A model generated the notes under the pieces. That model saw only the letters and a program-made list of their open reading frames with translations, did not search any database and was not told where the DNA came from. Positions 11,045 to 30,700 of a stretch of 64,000 bases of DNA are shown here, piece after piece (positions within the stretch are counted from its first letter, which is position 1; the number at the start of each line of letters is the position of its first letter). Source of the DNA: Rhododendron vialii (lineage: Eukaryota > Streptophyta > Magnoliopsida > Ericales > Ericaceae); the NCBI RefSeq assembly GCF_030253575.1, contig NC_080564.1, positions 2,834,501 through 2,898,500 on the forward strand, read 5' to 3'. The translations under genes and the position numbers were made by a program.

Positions 11045-11528
11045 GAAGAATGTGCATTTTCCCTCAAGTCTCAACTCTGCTTTCTATCATAATGAACTGT
11101 TCATTTTCTAGATTTTTAGGTGTGAACTCATCCTTCTGGCTGTACTCCTTACTTTGATTCTTGTGTTTAGTCTGAACTGGATGGTTGGTTGTCTGGATTA
11201 GATTTGTGGACGAGCTTGAGGAAAGAAAGAAAAGCAAATGTATTTGTGGAGCTATTTATTCCTATTTTCCTCTTTCCTTCAAAAGTATACAAGTACAGAA
11301 ACCCCCTTTGTTGTTATTCAAGTCAAGACAGATGGTGGCACCTTCAGGGCTCCTTCCTTTCCTCTGAATCTTGAATTCTTGGAGGGAAAGAAAAAGAAGT
11401 GGAAAAGATTCAGAAGGGGAAAAAAGAAATTGGATAATTCTCATGCATAATCTCTTCCAAAAATTTCTTCCACATTTCCGGGATCCAAACACGGCCATGA
11501 TCGTAGTCCACATCTATGAAATATGCTA

Positions 11529-11743
11529 GTCCCTCCGTCCCTAAATAAGTATCCGACACGCAAACCTATACCTTCAAAAAGATGCATTTGTTTCTTTAAA
11601 AAAATCAAAAAAAATTCACAAATCAATAGATAGCAATGAGTTCTATTAGATTGTGAAAAAAATTTAAATTTTTTAATGAAAAACGTGCATATTTTGTAAG
11701 GCCTAATTTTGCCCGCCGGACACTTGTTTAGGGACGGAGGGAG
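11529..11743. mobile_element. Stowaway-type Tc1/mariner MITE
   Basis: The terminal inverted repeats are GTCCCTCCGTCCCTAAATAA on the left and, reverse-complemented, CTCCCTCCGTCCCTAAACAA on the right. TA flanks both ends (11527-11528 and 11744-11745). The 215 bp length and TA target site are typical of Stowaway elements. Confidence 0.85.
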
Positions 11744-12011
11744 TATCTCTCTTTGCTTGTAAAATTCTTATTAGATTTTGCTGAACTTTCTTGTTATCTT
11801 CATTAATCCTAGTGATTAACTGATTAACTCTCTTTTCTATGTCTTTCTTCCTTACAGGACTTATCTTCTCTTCTACTAGGAATATATAGCTTTAGAGATT
11901 CTTCTTAGTTCACGTAGGCAGCAGCACTTGCAGAATTCGGAGTTCAGAGGAGGAAACCCAACTTCATTTGGAATCAAGTTTTGATTAAAGTTTCACAACA
12001 AAGAGTAGAAG

Positions 12012-15000
12012 ATGGGTTTCTGGTCACTTTTCGAGGTGGCTTCCATGCCTATAGTACAGGTGCTCATACTCAGCTTATTAGGAGCTTTAATGGCAACCAA
12101 TTACCTCAATCTTCTTCCCGCAGATGCACGGAAGTCCCTGAACAAGGTGAGTCTGAGACCTCCTCAATATATTTCGTCGCACCTACATTGTCACGAATTA
12201 GTTTCATGATTCATGTTGTTGATAAGATTTAACTCAATTACAGATTGTGTTCATGGTGTTTACTCCGTGCCTTATGTTTTCAAATCTAGCTGAGACTGTC
12301 ACCTTCAAAGATCTCGTTGCATGGTATGATATACTAGAATGTCTTGCCTGCCATTTCTTTTTGTATTCTTTTCTTTCATTATATCGATTCATGGTGGCCA
12401 AATTTTGACGCTCGAGTCTTTACCGCGTCGTTTCGTGTCAAAAATAAATTTATAAAAATCAAGAATTAACTACTACTCTGTAAAATAATGGTTAAGACCG
12501 AGTAATCGTTCCAACAGGGACTGAATGACCTAGTTACGACAAATTTGATCAGTTTGCAAATTAGTTCAAAAAAAAAAGAGTTGATTGATTTGGTTTGTTT
12601 GGAATAACCTAATTAAATTAAAACAATGAATTAAAAAGTTCGAAAACGATCATGAAAATATCTAGGGTTTGGAATCCACTCCAACCTCGTAACAACAATA
12701 TGCATAGGTTAGGTTTATTTGTTCGAATCAAAAGGGATTATCGCTAGGACTTGCAAATCCTAATAATAATCGTCAAGAAAATAATCGGGTTATTAAAAGG
12801 CATAGACTATCCCATAGCACGGACCGTCTCTCAGTAACAAGGTGTAACACGGTTTGGCCACCTAACGACACGATCCGTCTTACGAGCATAATCTATCTCA
12901 GAACTCCAACAAGAAGTATTTGAAATCCGGAATACAAATACTCAATAGATAAGAAAAAGTAAAATCAATCCGTTCAATTGAAACGGAAAGGGTTTTTAGT
13001 CTCACAATCGATTCGAATAACAAAACCAAAACCCTACACAAAAATATAGTTACTTAATTCTCCCCTAGACAAGGGGTTTTAGCCGGCTATGGAGAAAGAA
13101 GATCCGCTTGAAGTTGAAGGACGAATGAAGAACATGGAGAAAATCTCCTTCAACATTGTATTCTTGCCTCTCCCTTAATAGCTGCTAGAAATGTACCTAA
13201 CCTAAATAATAAACTAAGGGCTTCTTTTATAGTCTCGGCCCATAAAAAATTAAGACTTAAAAACGCAACGTAGATTTCAGTCTGTTGCCCCGCTGGTCCG
13301 GACCAGCGATTCCTTTGTCTGGACCAGAAAAACAGATTGTTGATCGTGATCCAACCTTGGTCGTCCGGACCAACATAGCCTTGGTCCGGACCAGATTTCC
13401 AACTTTCACCTTTTTGCTCCTCTTCTTGCTCCTCTTCTCGCCGCGGATCCCTCCGGAACATCATTAACTCACGATTCCTTTGTCCGGACTAGAAAAACAG
13501 ATTGTTCAAATCGTGATCCAACCTTGGTCCTCCGGACCAACATAGCCTTGGTCCGGACCAGATTTCCAGCTTTCACCTTTTTGCTCCTCTTCTCGACGTG
13601 GATCCCTCCGGAACATCCTTAACTCACGATTATTACTCCAAATCCTTTCCGAATGCTCCGTAAGCCCTGAAACACCACAAACCAATTAAATCTCATTAAA
13701 TAACACTAGATATGGCCCATAAAACCTTTAGTTAAATGGAAATAAACGGGTGCTTTTCAGCACCTATCAAGTCTCATGGAGTTCTGAAAATAAATGCTAA
13801 ATGTGGCCTTTGATATGTGTGCTATGTGTAACAGATCTGATCATTTGTTTCCGTTCTCTCTCCTCAGGTGGTTTATGCCGATTAATGTTGGCCTAACCTT
13901 TCTATTTGGAGGAATACTGGGATGGATAGCAGTTAAACTACTGAAGCCCAAACCACATTTGGAAGGACTGATCATTGCTACATGTGCATCAGGTAATTGT
14001 GCAGATAGAGAGAGCTTCAGCTCCTTCTTTGCTTTTGGAAACACAACTTTGAACCCTCATTAGTTTTGCCATTGTGACATTTGTTTGACAGGAAACTTGG
14101 GAAACCTTCTCTTGATTATTATCCCTGCAATCTGTACTGAGGATGGCAGCCCTTTTGGCGATCACGATGTCTGTAGTACCATGGGACTCTCATATGCATC
14201 TTTCTCCATGGCGGTAAGGCCCAATTCGGTATTTGGATTTTCAAATTTTGTTAATGAGATTATTAAAGAAGGAAAATTCTAAAATCAGCCCAATAGGCTG
14301 ACAATAGTACGTGTGTAAATGTGTATTAAAGGATGTAAAAAGTGCACAGAAATACGTGTTTTCCTTGTCTTTTAGTGTGTTTATCGTCAGCCCAGTGGGC
14401 TGACAATAGCAAGACCGATTAAAGAATACATGATTAGGGCCCTCAGTTGAGTAGTCCTCTTTCACTATACTATGATGCAATTGGAAAAAAACATAACGGG
14501 GGACGTTTCGGAAATTATTCAAATTTATCTCAATTTTTTTATTATCTTTTGTAGATTGGTGGTTTGTACATCTGGACTTTCTCTTACCAACTAGTACGAA
14601 GCTCGGCATTGAAATATAAGGCTCTTAAAGCAGCTGAGGAGGTTTCAAAGGTACCTAACAAGGATTTAGATGCTAATGAGAAGACTCATCTTCTAGAGGG
14701 AGAAGTTCAAGAAAATGTTGCTATAGTCGTGTCATCGATGAACTCTACCGAAGAGGATACAGAAAATCAAGCTGTATGTCTGTTAGTTGAACTTTCCTTA
14801 TATGTGAAATGAAGAAGAGAAAAACGATAAAACAGAATCCAACATTTCTTCTTATTTCCTGAAAGTTTCCCTCATTCAGATTGTGCCGGAAATGTCTGGT
14901 AGCCAAACGGAGAAAGGGAATGCATCATTCTGGGGTAATGCATTAGTAATTCTTCAGCAATTGCTGGAAGAACTATTGGCACCTCCAACCCTTGCTGCAG

Positions 15001-16303
15001 TAAGTTTTTCTAAATTTTCCCCATACATTCAAGTTCATTTATGTGCTGATTATTAGTTAGTTTGGTGGTATACTGCTGCTGTTACTCCAAGAGATTAAAA
15101 AAAAATATCACTTTTTCTATCTGTAATCAGATTGTTGGATTCTTTTTTGGTGCGATCCCATGGCTGAAGAATCTCATAATCGGTGATACCGCTCCTCTAA
15201 GAGTGATCCAAGACTCCATCAAACTACTTGGGTATGAACGTTTTCTTTTGATTTATAAGAACGCTATGTACCCGGAAAAAACATCTTAAAATAATTTGTG
15301 TGGTACTGATTCGAATTTCATATGGTTTGGACCACATCCAGAACGTATTTGATCCACATATTCCATTCGTCGTATACTTCCCCGGGTATCTGTTTTAATT
15401 TGGATCCTCATATTCCCTTTGTTATGAATTTTTATATAGTGAACTATTATAGTTTATTGAAGTGTTTTACGAAGTCTTGGAGTGTTAATATACTGAACAA
15501 ACTCCAGCACTTTAAGCAGTGCAATCATGATGTATCTATACCACATTTGAAGTTTCAATTCCTTGTTGCTGACTGAATAACTAACTGTGCAGTGAAGGGA
15601 CAATACCTTGCATCACCCTTATACTCGGAGGCAACCTCACACAAGGTAAAATAAGGTTTTGAGTCTTCCTATCAAGCACCTTAAAGCAATATAGTGGGAA
15701 AAGTAGACGTTTCAGAAAATGATGATTGTCCAATGAACTCAACAGGATTACGCACGGGGAGATTAAAACCGATAATGGTTATCGCTGTCATTCTTGTGCG
15801 ATATGTATTACTACCTGTGATCGGGATTGGTGTAGTCAAAGCAGCCGGCAATCTTGGCTTCCTTCCGTCGGACCCATTGTACCGCTACGTGCTTCTGATC
15901 CAATTTGCATTACCACCTGCTATGAATATTGGTAATCCGTCGCCTTAATTCTCTTTTATGTCCTGGTACATGAAATTGATTATGTAGATAGGCTGCTCTA
16001 CATACTTTGCTTGTCCTGGTACATGAAATCCGTTGCCTTAATCTCTTGCCGGTTTTCTTAAGTACTCTAAAATAAAAGCTTATTCGACCTCTGTCGCCAT
16101 TTCATTGTGGATTGGTTTTCTCTTTTCTGTATGTAAAATTGACTTCTTCCAATTAATCCTAAATTGATGCAAATGCAGGTACTGTGGCCCAGCTGTTTGA
16201 TGTGGCTCAAGAGGAGTGTTCACTGCTGTTAATGTGGACTTACCTGGTGGCTTGCCTCTCACTCACGGTTTGGTCCACAATCTTCATGTGGATCTTGTCC
16301 TGA
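12012..16303 (+). CDS. PILS: PIN-LIKES (PILS) auxin carrier
   Basis: Predicted as 10 exons: 12012-12146, 12244-12323, 13868-13992, 14092-14213, 14555-14773, 14880-14999, 15131-15231, 15593-15645, 15746-15931, 16179-16303. All introns are GT-AG and phases join cleanly, giving 421 residues. PILS proteins sit in the ER membrane and retain auxin there, limiting nuclear auxin signalling (family knowledge). The N-terminal half has hydrophobic helices and the hallmarks WWFMPINVGLTFLFGGILGW and GNLGNLLLIIIPAIC. A hydrophilic loop (about residues 145-225) follows, then a second helical block with LRTGRLKPIMVIAVILVRY and FALPPAMNIGTVAQLF. The opening MGFWSLFEVASMP is family-typical and fixes the start. 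It looks closest to the PILS3/PILS7-type members, but the exact subgroup is uncertain. Introns 2 and 4 carry repeats. Confidence 0.93.
12404..13769. repeat. Unclassified repeat in PILS intron 2
   Basis: Intron 2 is about 1.5 kb and is largely filled by compositionally distinct DNA. It runs from about TGACGCTCGAG to a GGTGC-TTTTCA-GCACC hairpin followed by TATCA. It contains the palindrome CTGGTCCGGACCAG and a tandem duplication. The TG...CA outline would allow a solo LTR, but no target duplication was found, so the class is left open. Confidence 0.4.
13309..13627. repeat. Tandem duplication, about 160 bp unit
   Basis: Copy 1 (13309-13472) and copy 2 (13473-13627) both start GATTCCTTTGTC and end TTAACTCAC. 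Each contains several GGTCCGGACC-type palindromes and a CTCCTCTTC stretch. They lie within the PILS intron 2 repeat. Confidence 0.8.
14271..14410 (-). mobile_element. Palindromic MITE, copy 2 of 3 (PILS intron 4)
   Basis: Inverted relative of the element at 10535-10674. It carries CAGCCCAATAGGCTG at one end and GTCAGCCCAGTGGGCTGAC at the other, and lies wholly inside PILS intron 4. Confidence 0.7.
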
Positions 16304-17435
16304 AGCCCCCTTCGCCTCACAAACCAATGCACTTTGTTCTTCACACTTACACATATAGATAGTCATATATGTTTTTATATAAGTAGATAGGTAGAGAGAG
16401 AGAGAGAGAGAGAGAGCAAGCGAGCTTACAGTCCCAATCGATTCGGGCTGCATTTCGTCCATGGTGTTCTGTCACGTGCTTCTATTGTTTCCTTTTCGTT
16501 TGTGTTAATGATTGTATTTGTTCAGTGTAGTCAATTGTGAGTCGGAATCTCTCAAAGGGAAGAGTCTTGATTAGGCCTTTGTGTGTCGTACTTCCTATAG
16601 ATTGAAATACAAAAAGAAGAAATTATTTGTGCTTTAGCCCCATCTCTGATTCTCTGAGGACTAAAAAGTGCCCTTTTGTATCCCTGCTATTTCAAATTTC
16701 TGGGACTTGTGAATCCCATTTGTAACTACTTGACCTTCTGTAGTTCCAGGAATGCCTCCTCACCAAGGAGGTCGCAGTGACCATACCCGGGCGACTACTG
16801 TAAAAATGTAGTTTCCACCACTCTCGATAGGCAAAAAAATGTGAACTTTTTTCCGTTAACCTTCTAAAATTCTGGATTTAGGATCCCTTCAGTTGGATTA
16901 GCAGAAGTCCAGCTCAACTTACATTAATGACTTCTAGCAACACACATTCATGTTTATCATTTTCAGTATATTGTTCTTCTGGGCTAGGTTATGTTTCGGC
17001 ATTTAGAGACACTTCCTGAGGACACCATGACTGGAGTGCATGTGTGTTGTGATCAGAATCTGAGCCAAAAACGAAACCAAAACGAGCCTTAAGGTGCGCA
17101 GAAAGTTCAGAAGAAATTGACAACCATACACTTTTTATATGTATTTGTTGTGTTTAATATACAAGGAGACAGAGAGACTAGTTAGAGACTCTTCCAGAGG
17201 ATCAAGGGTGAATATATGCCTAACTGCGAAGGACCAACATTACTACAATTGTACTAATACAAAACCAAATATTAGATTGTGGAATTCATAACGGTGGCCG
17301 ATGCAAGTAATTATTCGGAGGCCGATGCGGGTAATTTTGTGAGCATCACCAAAAATGCGACTAATAATACAAGACCATGGCATAATTTTTCGGCCAATGC
17401 ACAAGGCTCTCGCTTACAGAGCTGTTAGCGAGAAA
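16304..17435. other. Convergent PILS-GLR spacer
   Basis: It holds the 3' ends of the two convergent genes and a GA microsatellite at about 16395-16414. No further gene was recognised. Confidence 0.5.
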
Positions 17436-23477
<6,042 letters not shown>

Positions 23478-26299
23478 TTGTAATCAGTAATCACAGACCC
23501 AGAATTTCAATCTGCAAATAGCACCCAAAAAAAAATCTAGTTCAATATACAGAAGTGTGAGTTTATAAGTTCCAGCACTGGAAAAAGCTCCTAAGAACAA
23601 ACTATTCATAAAATCAGAAATACTCTATGAAGTAAACAAAAAAAGGGTATCCGTACGGAACATAAATGGTGAGAGAACTCATAAAGCAGCTTTCCATCCA
23701 TTGCCAACCCCAAAGAAAAGCCACCGAAAATGGTCAGCAATTTTTGCTTGGAGAGGGGGGGAATAGGAATTTGGAAGGAGGGTATAGACCAAAACAAAAA
23801 AAACAAAAGAGGACCACAAAAGATTGTTGGGCCTCCCACAGTTTCATACTCCAGAAGCGAAGGAAATCTTGGGTCCCACGTGAAATAAAGTGTTTTCATC
23901 GTGCCTGCATTTTCTTGGTTGCAACTTGGAACTGAGTGCGGATTGCATTACAGGGTTTCCGAATTCTCGATCAAGTCTCACACGCTTGAGGGAAAAGCTA
24001 CCAGTAGGATATGCTTTTCTTACCCGGATATAATCAATAATGCGCAGATTTGCCTACAGCAAATACCCCATATATGTTCGTTTGATGGACATAAATTTCA
24101 CAAAAGGCATATGATGAGATCTAAAAAAACAGCAAAATTCGTCGAAATTTACATCTATGTTTAAGTATGTGTACTAATCATTTGCCTTGGTGAGCCAATA
24201 TTATTTGTAGTGGGCTGAATCGGCAGGCCTATCAAGGCCATCGGACCAGCAGGTTAAGAGGTTGAGCGCTTAGGCCGAATCGAACTATTGGTCGCATCGT
24301 AATCCGTTGCGAGTAAACCCAAGCGCTTGGATCCGAACAGCTGGGTCAGGCCGGGTCGGCGAACATCCTGCGCGAGTCGAAATCGAATCCGCGTGAAAGC
24401 CGGAAGATCAATTTGGTCACTTGACCACCACAAAGACACTCGGTGTGTCATGCATGACGTCACTCTAAGGAGCAGCATGTGTTACTTGTCAAAACTTAAA
24501 GACATTTTCATGGTCTTTACTTTTTTCGCCGATCTTTTTTCTCGGCGAAAGTCAAATGCATCTAATATTATTGGCCCCCAACTGGGCTATCACTCCACTT
24601 GCGACATTTCATGGTCTTTACTGCATTAAATCAATGGTTAAAATTTGGTAATATTCATCAAATGAAATGTAAATTTGGTCATTTCCAAGTTTGTTTGTTT
24701 TTTTTAATCGAATTTTCAAGTTTTGATCATACTCTCTCGCGTTTGAATTCAGATAAGGTAGTTTGTCATGACATTTTTAACATTTAAAATAGGCACTTGC
24801 ATTTAGCATTGCTCGAACATAATTTTACCTCAACTCCATGGGAAAGGCTAGTGGGCACGTGACAACAACTAAATTTACATGATTATTAGTTTCAGCGTCA
24901 TGAAATTAATTAATGTGCTCATAAAATGGTTTGAACATCTATTTAAGAAAAGAGATTAATTTGAATTTAGCTTGTTGGCAGTCCGAGTTGTAGGTGCAGT
25001 CCAAATTATCTCAATCGTCGAATAGTGTTTTTAATAGTCTAGATTTGTTTTCAATTTATTACCTTTAATAAAAGATTTTTACCGGTAATAGATTCAACAA
25101 ATATGAACCATTAATTATCAATATGAACAGTTCAGATTAAACCGCACATCCTTCTTTGCAATTAATTACAAAGAAGCCAGATTCATTAATTTCCACTCAT
25201 TGAGGGTTTGGTAGGAGAGTACTTGGAAGCACATACACGTGCTTCTTTCGGTCCTTTGCTAGTTGCTACCATGGAAAACGAGGCTTTTCATGAAAAAGGA
25301 AATCCAAACAAAGGGTATGAATCTGGATATCTACGACAGGGTAAGAAGATTGGACTTTTGGGTCACCATCTGTGTTGCGTGCAGACCTGGGAGGCTGTCG
25401 AGCAGCCGAGCGGGTGCAAAACTGTCAATCTGAAATCTCATGACTTATTGCAAACAAATTTCTCTAGTTACAAATCAAGTTCAATGATTCGGAACCTCAT
25501 TTTGTAAGTTGGATTTGTATCATTTATTTATATAAAAAAGAATAATTTGAATATTATTCAAGTCACATGATTCGCATTCGGGGTGTTATTCGGTCGGGTC
25601 GGTTCGATTCGGGATGGATTTGTCGGATTCCACACATTTATTTGGTAAAGATGCGGTATATGATATAGCATTGCATTCTCTAAAGTACGATGAAAAACGG
25701 AAGACCCGTATTATCAAATTAGGATGTGCATAAATGATTTAAAAATAAACGATTGATGACATAATCATGACCTAATAATTGGTTCCATGGGCCTGGACAA
25801 TGACATCTACTCTCGTTCATCGACAGGATACCATCATATCTCCATTTTATTTTCCCACACATATATTAGTAGCAAATTTAATAAACATTTGGATAAATTA
25901 CACTAACCTTTCTCGACGTTTTTAATAAACACCTAATTTTAATTATAGTTTGGGGAAATATTCTAACCTTTCTGGACCTTTTGCGTCACGTTACATGTAT
26001 ATCGATATAGTTTTATATAGTACGGAGTAATAAACTAGCCTTTTTTGTGTACCATTAGCTTATTTAATCTTATCCATATCCTCATGGATGATGATTTTAA
26101 ATAAACAAATAAAATTCAATTCGAGTGAACTAATCATTCGTGACGAGGAAAATTGAAAAAATATAAATATACTGATTGGAGTTGAAAAGAAATTTAGAGA
26201 ATATTTTCCAATAAAATTAGTCTTATGTGGATTATTCAATTATCATAATTTCATACTTTTTATGTATTTTTTGTCAAGATGAATCATTAACCTTAAAAA

Positions 26300-26545
26300 A
26301 AAGTTACACAAACTTTTTTTTTTTTTGCTACGTAAAAAGAGTGGAGGAGGAAGAGACCGGACATAGCAACTCTAACTTGGGCATAACTATAGGGACTCTA
26401 GACCCATGGTGGGCCCTAGAAAAGAAGTTGCAACTATCACCCACCGAAGGCTAGTGAACTACAATCGGGCTTCACAAAATAACCAAATTTGAAAGAGCAT
26501 TGGTAACACGACTCTAACCCAAGAGGCCGTGACCTTCTGAGTCCT
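26300..26545 (-). mobile_element. SINE-like dispersed repeat, copy 1
   Basis: On the minus strand it runs toward a poly-A tail (12 or more A, seen as T at about 26315-26326). The body resembles 32908-33145: both contain GTGGAGGA, a CCCACCGAAGG or CCCCACCGAAGGGCTAG motif and an AAATTTGAAAGAGCATTGG-type block. The class is inferred from the A tail and size. Confidence 0.45.
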
Positions 26546-26576
26546 GACCAACCGAACACTGTGAGTCTGACTCGTT

Positions 26577-26928
26577 TGGCTATATAAGCCACTTTGGCTT
26601 ATTTTTTGTCCTTATTTAAATTTTTTTCATATTTATTAGTTTCTCGTCAATTTTTTAGAGATTATTGCATCATCATAACGAAAGGAATCTAAAAAGTAAA
26701 AAATTATTATCAAAATTCAATATTTTTTTGAATAAAGACGAAAAAATTGGCTTATTGGCTTATTTTTGTCTTTATTAAAAAAATTAGATTTCGATCAAAA
26801 AATTTTATTTTTTAGATTACTCTCATCATGATGATGCAATAATTTTAAAAAAATTGACAAAAAATTAACAAATATAAAAAATTTTAAATAAAAACAAAAA
26901 ATAAGCCGAAGAGGCTTATTTAGCCCAA
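26577..26928. mobile_element. MITE with long inverted repeats
   Basis: Left end GGCTATATAAGCCACTTTGG and right end (reverse complement) GGCTAAATAAGCCTCTTCGG both continue into CTTATTTTTTGT. The arms extend over 100 bp to a central ATCATCATGATGATG region. No coding capacity. Confidence 0.7.
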
Positions 26929-27085
26929 CGGAAAATTACTGGAGTATTAGGCTATAGAAGTCGGGTAGATTATCATTAAACACCTGCCACTTGATTGGAT
27001 CCAAAATGAGCCCATAGTACCGACCCATGATGTGAACACAAGGCCAGCCGGTCAACTAGAATACCTTCCGCCCTTGGCTATCCAC

Positions 27086-27248
27086 GTGTCGACCACCCAC
27101 ATCCCATTCCCCCCTACCCTACACCGGCGACCGCTATAGCTGGGATCTCCTCTCTCTCTCTCTCTCTCTCTAACATTTATCTTCAGTCGGCCACCCACAT
27201 CCCATTCCCCCCTACCCCTACACCGGCGACCGCTATAGCTGGGATCTC

Positions 27249-27283
<35 letters not shown>

Positions 27284-27296
27284 ACATTTATCGTCA
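27086..27296 (+). repeat. Tandemly duplicated PP2C leader segment
   Basis: Two adjacent copies of about 105 bp contain CACCCACATCCCATTCCCCC, ACACCGGCGACCGCTATAGC, a CT microsatellite and TAACATTTATC. They lie 400-600 bp upstream of the PP2C start codon, in its likely promoter or 5' leader. Confidence 0.8.
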
Positions 27297-27705
27297 GTTT
27301 CTAAATCCTTTTCTAACACTCGTATTCTGTACTTCCTCCCGGTTGAATCTCAAATCTTGTTTAGTAGTTTCTTAGCTTTCAATCTTTCACTTTCCTGGGA
27401 TTTGTAAATGTGATCCATTTTTGGTGGGTTCCCTCATAAAGATCCAATTTTTGGGCAAATTCAAGCAATTGGGCAAGTGGGTCTGTTTGTTTCTCGTTAA
27501 AATCGCATTAATAAAGGCTCATAATGGGTTGTTGTCCCGCAAAAGTCGGTTCTTTTGTCGTCTTTGAATAGGGATCGAGGAAATAGCTGGACAGTTGCTG
27601 TATATGTGCTTTGAAAAGATGAAAGGAAATGCTGTGATGGTTTTGATCTGGATTTGAGTGTGTAAGCTGGTTATGGATTGAATGTGATCTATTGTGGGGG
27701 TTGAA

Positions 27706-30700
27706 ATGGCTCCGGGGACTGATAATACGCCACCGTATTGTACTGAATCGGATGGTGGGTGTGGGGAGGAGAAAGTGGGTCCCGTGGAAGATGAGGATCC
27801 GGAATCGTCGGACAATTCGAACCAAGCTAAGGCCGGGAAGCCTCCGAGGAACCTCTCCGTTATGCGGCACAGCATGAGCCAAGCAATGCTGGTTGGTACA
27901 ACTGACTTAGTGAGTGAAATTCATTTCTATGGCGTTGGAACATATTGTATGCCCAATTAGTAGTATGTGTTGATTTTTGGGATTTGATGCTGCCATTATG
28001 TGGTATAGTTGTTTTGAATTTGTGCGAAAGTTGTTGATTGAAAGGCATAGATACTTTACTAAGGCCAAAAAAAGGGTTGTTTAAAATGTTTATGTAGAGG
28101 TAGATTCTAGAGTTTACATTGATGTGTGTCACATACCAGTAGGTGAATTCGTTTGAAAGATCCCTGATCCTGTGTTCGGATCACGATTATAATGATATGT
28201 GATTTGGGATCAGTTTCTTGTATAATTCTTTTGAAACCTATGCTGGAATCATTAGGTGAAATTCCGGGTTCGAGCTAATTTATTTAAGGGTCAAAAAAGG
28301 TTGTTTCAAAACATTTCTGAAGTAATGTAAGTCAAATGTGATTAGGTGACTCCTTTGAAAGATCCCTGAGACTGTGTTTGGATCATGGATTTGTGGAGGG
28401 ACTGAGGGAGGGAGAGGAGAACATAGAAGGCAAGATAAGATGATTAGGAAATGAAGAAGTTAACTTGTTTCCACAATTCCTCATTTTTGTTTCCCTTGGT
28501 GAATTTCTCCCCGTATCCAAGATCCAAACACATGTTGGAGTATGGGATTTAAACAATCGGAATACCACGTTTTGCGTTCTATGATTCTATTTATAGATGT
28601 TCTTGCTTGGAGAAAACCATACCCAAGTGTCACAGAAGGTACTCAGAGACCTCAATGGCCAACTATGCTGCGTTTACATTATGCGACTATGGAAGTGTGT
28701 ACCCCCCTTATTGGCTTGGTTGTTTCATTGCCAGTCTGTGAAGGTTATAGAAGTTATTGGTCCTCCATTTTGATGCAATTTGAAGATGCAATTTTAATCA
28801 ACTAAGTAGACGTTTTTCACTTTGCAAAGTGTGCCTGTAGTGCAAGTGAATAGGTCTGAGACTGTTTTTCTTCTTTTGGCAGCAAAAGAATTAGCGATGT
28901 TCATTTAAGGTTTTGTGGCCTTGTGATTCTGTATTCGTACTAATTATTCCTACATGCAACCTGTATGTAGGAATCCACTGTTGGTGTTATTGCCATCAAG
29001 TCACCATTTGGTGAGAACTCCGGGTTTTTACCCATCTTTCGTTCAGGTAGCTGTTCTGAGATAGGACCAAAAACATATATGGAGGATGAGTACATTTGCG
29101 TGGATAATCTTCGGGAACATCTTGAAGCAGCTTCAGATTTCCCTTCTCCAGGAGCATTCTATGGGGTGTGTAACTTATGTCAGTTTATTATATTACTATT
29201 TTGTTGAAGCCTATTGACCTTGAGGGGAATTAATTGTGTAAGTATTGATTTCATTCCATAACTTACAAAATCCACAAAATCCAGATGTTGGTTGATGAGA
29301 AAAATAGGCCAAGGATTCTCTGGACCCAATTTTGCAAGTACCCATGTTTCAAGTCAATATGAGCCACAAGATCATGTTCGAATCTCCAAACATAGGTATG
29401 TCAAGGCAAGATCCAGTGGCTGAGAATAACTAAGAAGATGGGTACATGGAAAAGTGGGTAAAGTGGACCTTGGCCTAGAAAAATAAGATGATTTGGCCTG
29501 ATTCCCTTTTTGGCCATCTTGTCACCCTTTTTTTGTAGCGTTGGCGCAAGTGTTTTGACACATCGAACCTGACATAGACATATTGAATATAACCTCTCAG
29601 GCCAAAAAGAAGGCTTGGCCTATCAAGGAGTTAATTATTCAATTGTTAATTCATCCCTCAAATTACTCAACGTCAGTACGTCACTTGATGAATTTTGTGA
29701 TTTGTTTCACAGGTATTTGATGGTCATGGTGGTGTAGATGCTGCATCATTCACTAGAAAGAACATCCTTAAGTTTATTGTCGAGGACTCCCATTTCCCAA
29801 CCGTGGTGAAAAGGGCCATTAGGAATGCTTTTGTAAAAGTTGATCATGCAATAGCAGATGCTAAATCTCTTGATAGGTCCTCCGGCACCACTGTTCTGAC
29901 TGCTCTTATGTTGGGACGGTGAGCAACTGAACTTTTGATTGACGCTCTTGTAAATTATTGTATTCCTTTCGAACTGACCTTCTCTGAATTGTTTCTGTTG
30001 TCTATTTGTGCTTATAAGTTGATACATCATACTTCATAATTAGAATTCTCTTCCAGGTTTTCTTTGTAGCTGTTTAAAGATGACCTAAGGGCATAGTTGA
30101 CAGCTTCCCTCGCCGCCCTCAAATGGGGGGGGGGGGGGGGGTGTGGAGAACCATTCATACAGTCCAGCTTGTCTGTCCCTTTAGATTCTCCTGTTTCTTT
30201 GTCTTTCGTTTTTGTGGATTCGGTAGCTTTATCACTGACCTCCTAATCTGGCTTCCAACGTAAGGTACTAAACCCACCTAAATGACTTATATGTCCATAG
30301 TGAAATTAAGCAATTGAAATTCCGCGTTGGGGATTTACATTGGCTTTGGTTCAATTCAAGTTGAAATTTGTACATTTTACTCTGATAGAGTAGAGCTGCA
30401 TTTATCTGCATCATATGCTCATGCTCAGGGCCCCCCTTTTTCCTCATAAATGTATGACAAGGAACACATGGTCAAATGTTGTATCCTTTCACTTCTTTCT
30501 ATGTAAGGGCAGAGGGGGAGGGCTAGGGGTGTGGGGTGACCCCGCTGGGCTGGAAATATCTCTTATGATATCAGTCATTTTTATTGGTATTTCACATGTT
30601 TGACTCACATATTAGAAATTGTCCCAAAGACCCCCACCAAAATTACAAATTTTGCCCTTTTATCATTGCCAAATGTGACTCTAGGTATTTGACCTCATTG

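Larger units (their letters stand above)
8785..12011. other. Spacer upstream of PILS
   Basis: No gene was identified. It contains a palindromic MITE (10535-10674), CT and AT microsatellites and a Stowaway MITE (11529-11743). A likely 3' splice site (CTTCCTTACAG at about 11848-11858) precedes the apparent PILS 5' leader at 11859-12011, suggesting a leader intron. Confidence 0.45.
23478..27705. other. GLR-PP2C divergent spacer
   Basis: Presumed leaders and promoters of both genes. No protein gene was recognised; the open frame at about 25208-25507 has no family features I know. It contains a SINE-like repeat (26300-26545), a MITE (26577-26928) and a duplicated PP2C leader segment (27086-27296). 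Confidence 0.5.

Noticed and set aside
25208-25507. A 99-codon frame between GLR and PP2C
   Set aside because: No recognisable domain, no flanking splice signals that extend it, and it begins with a non-ATG codon.
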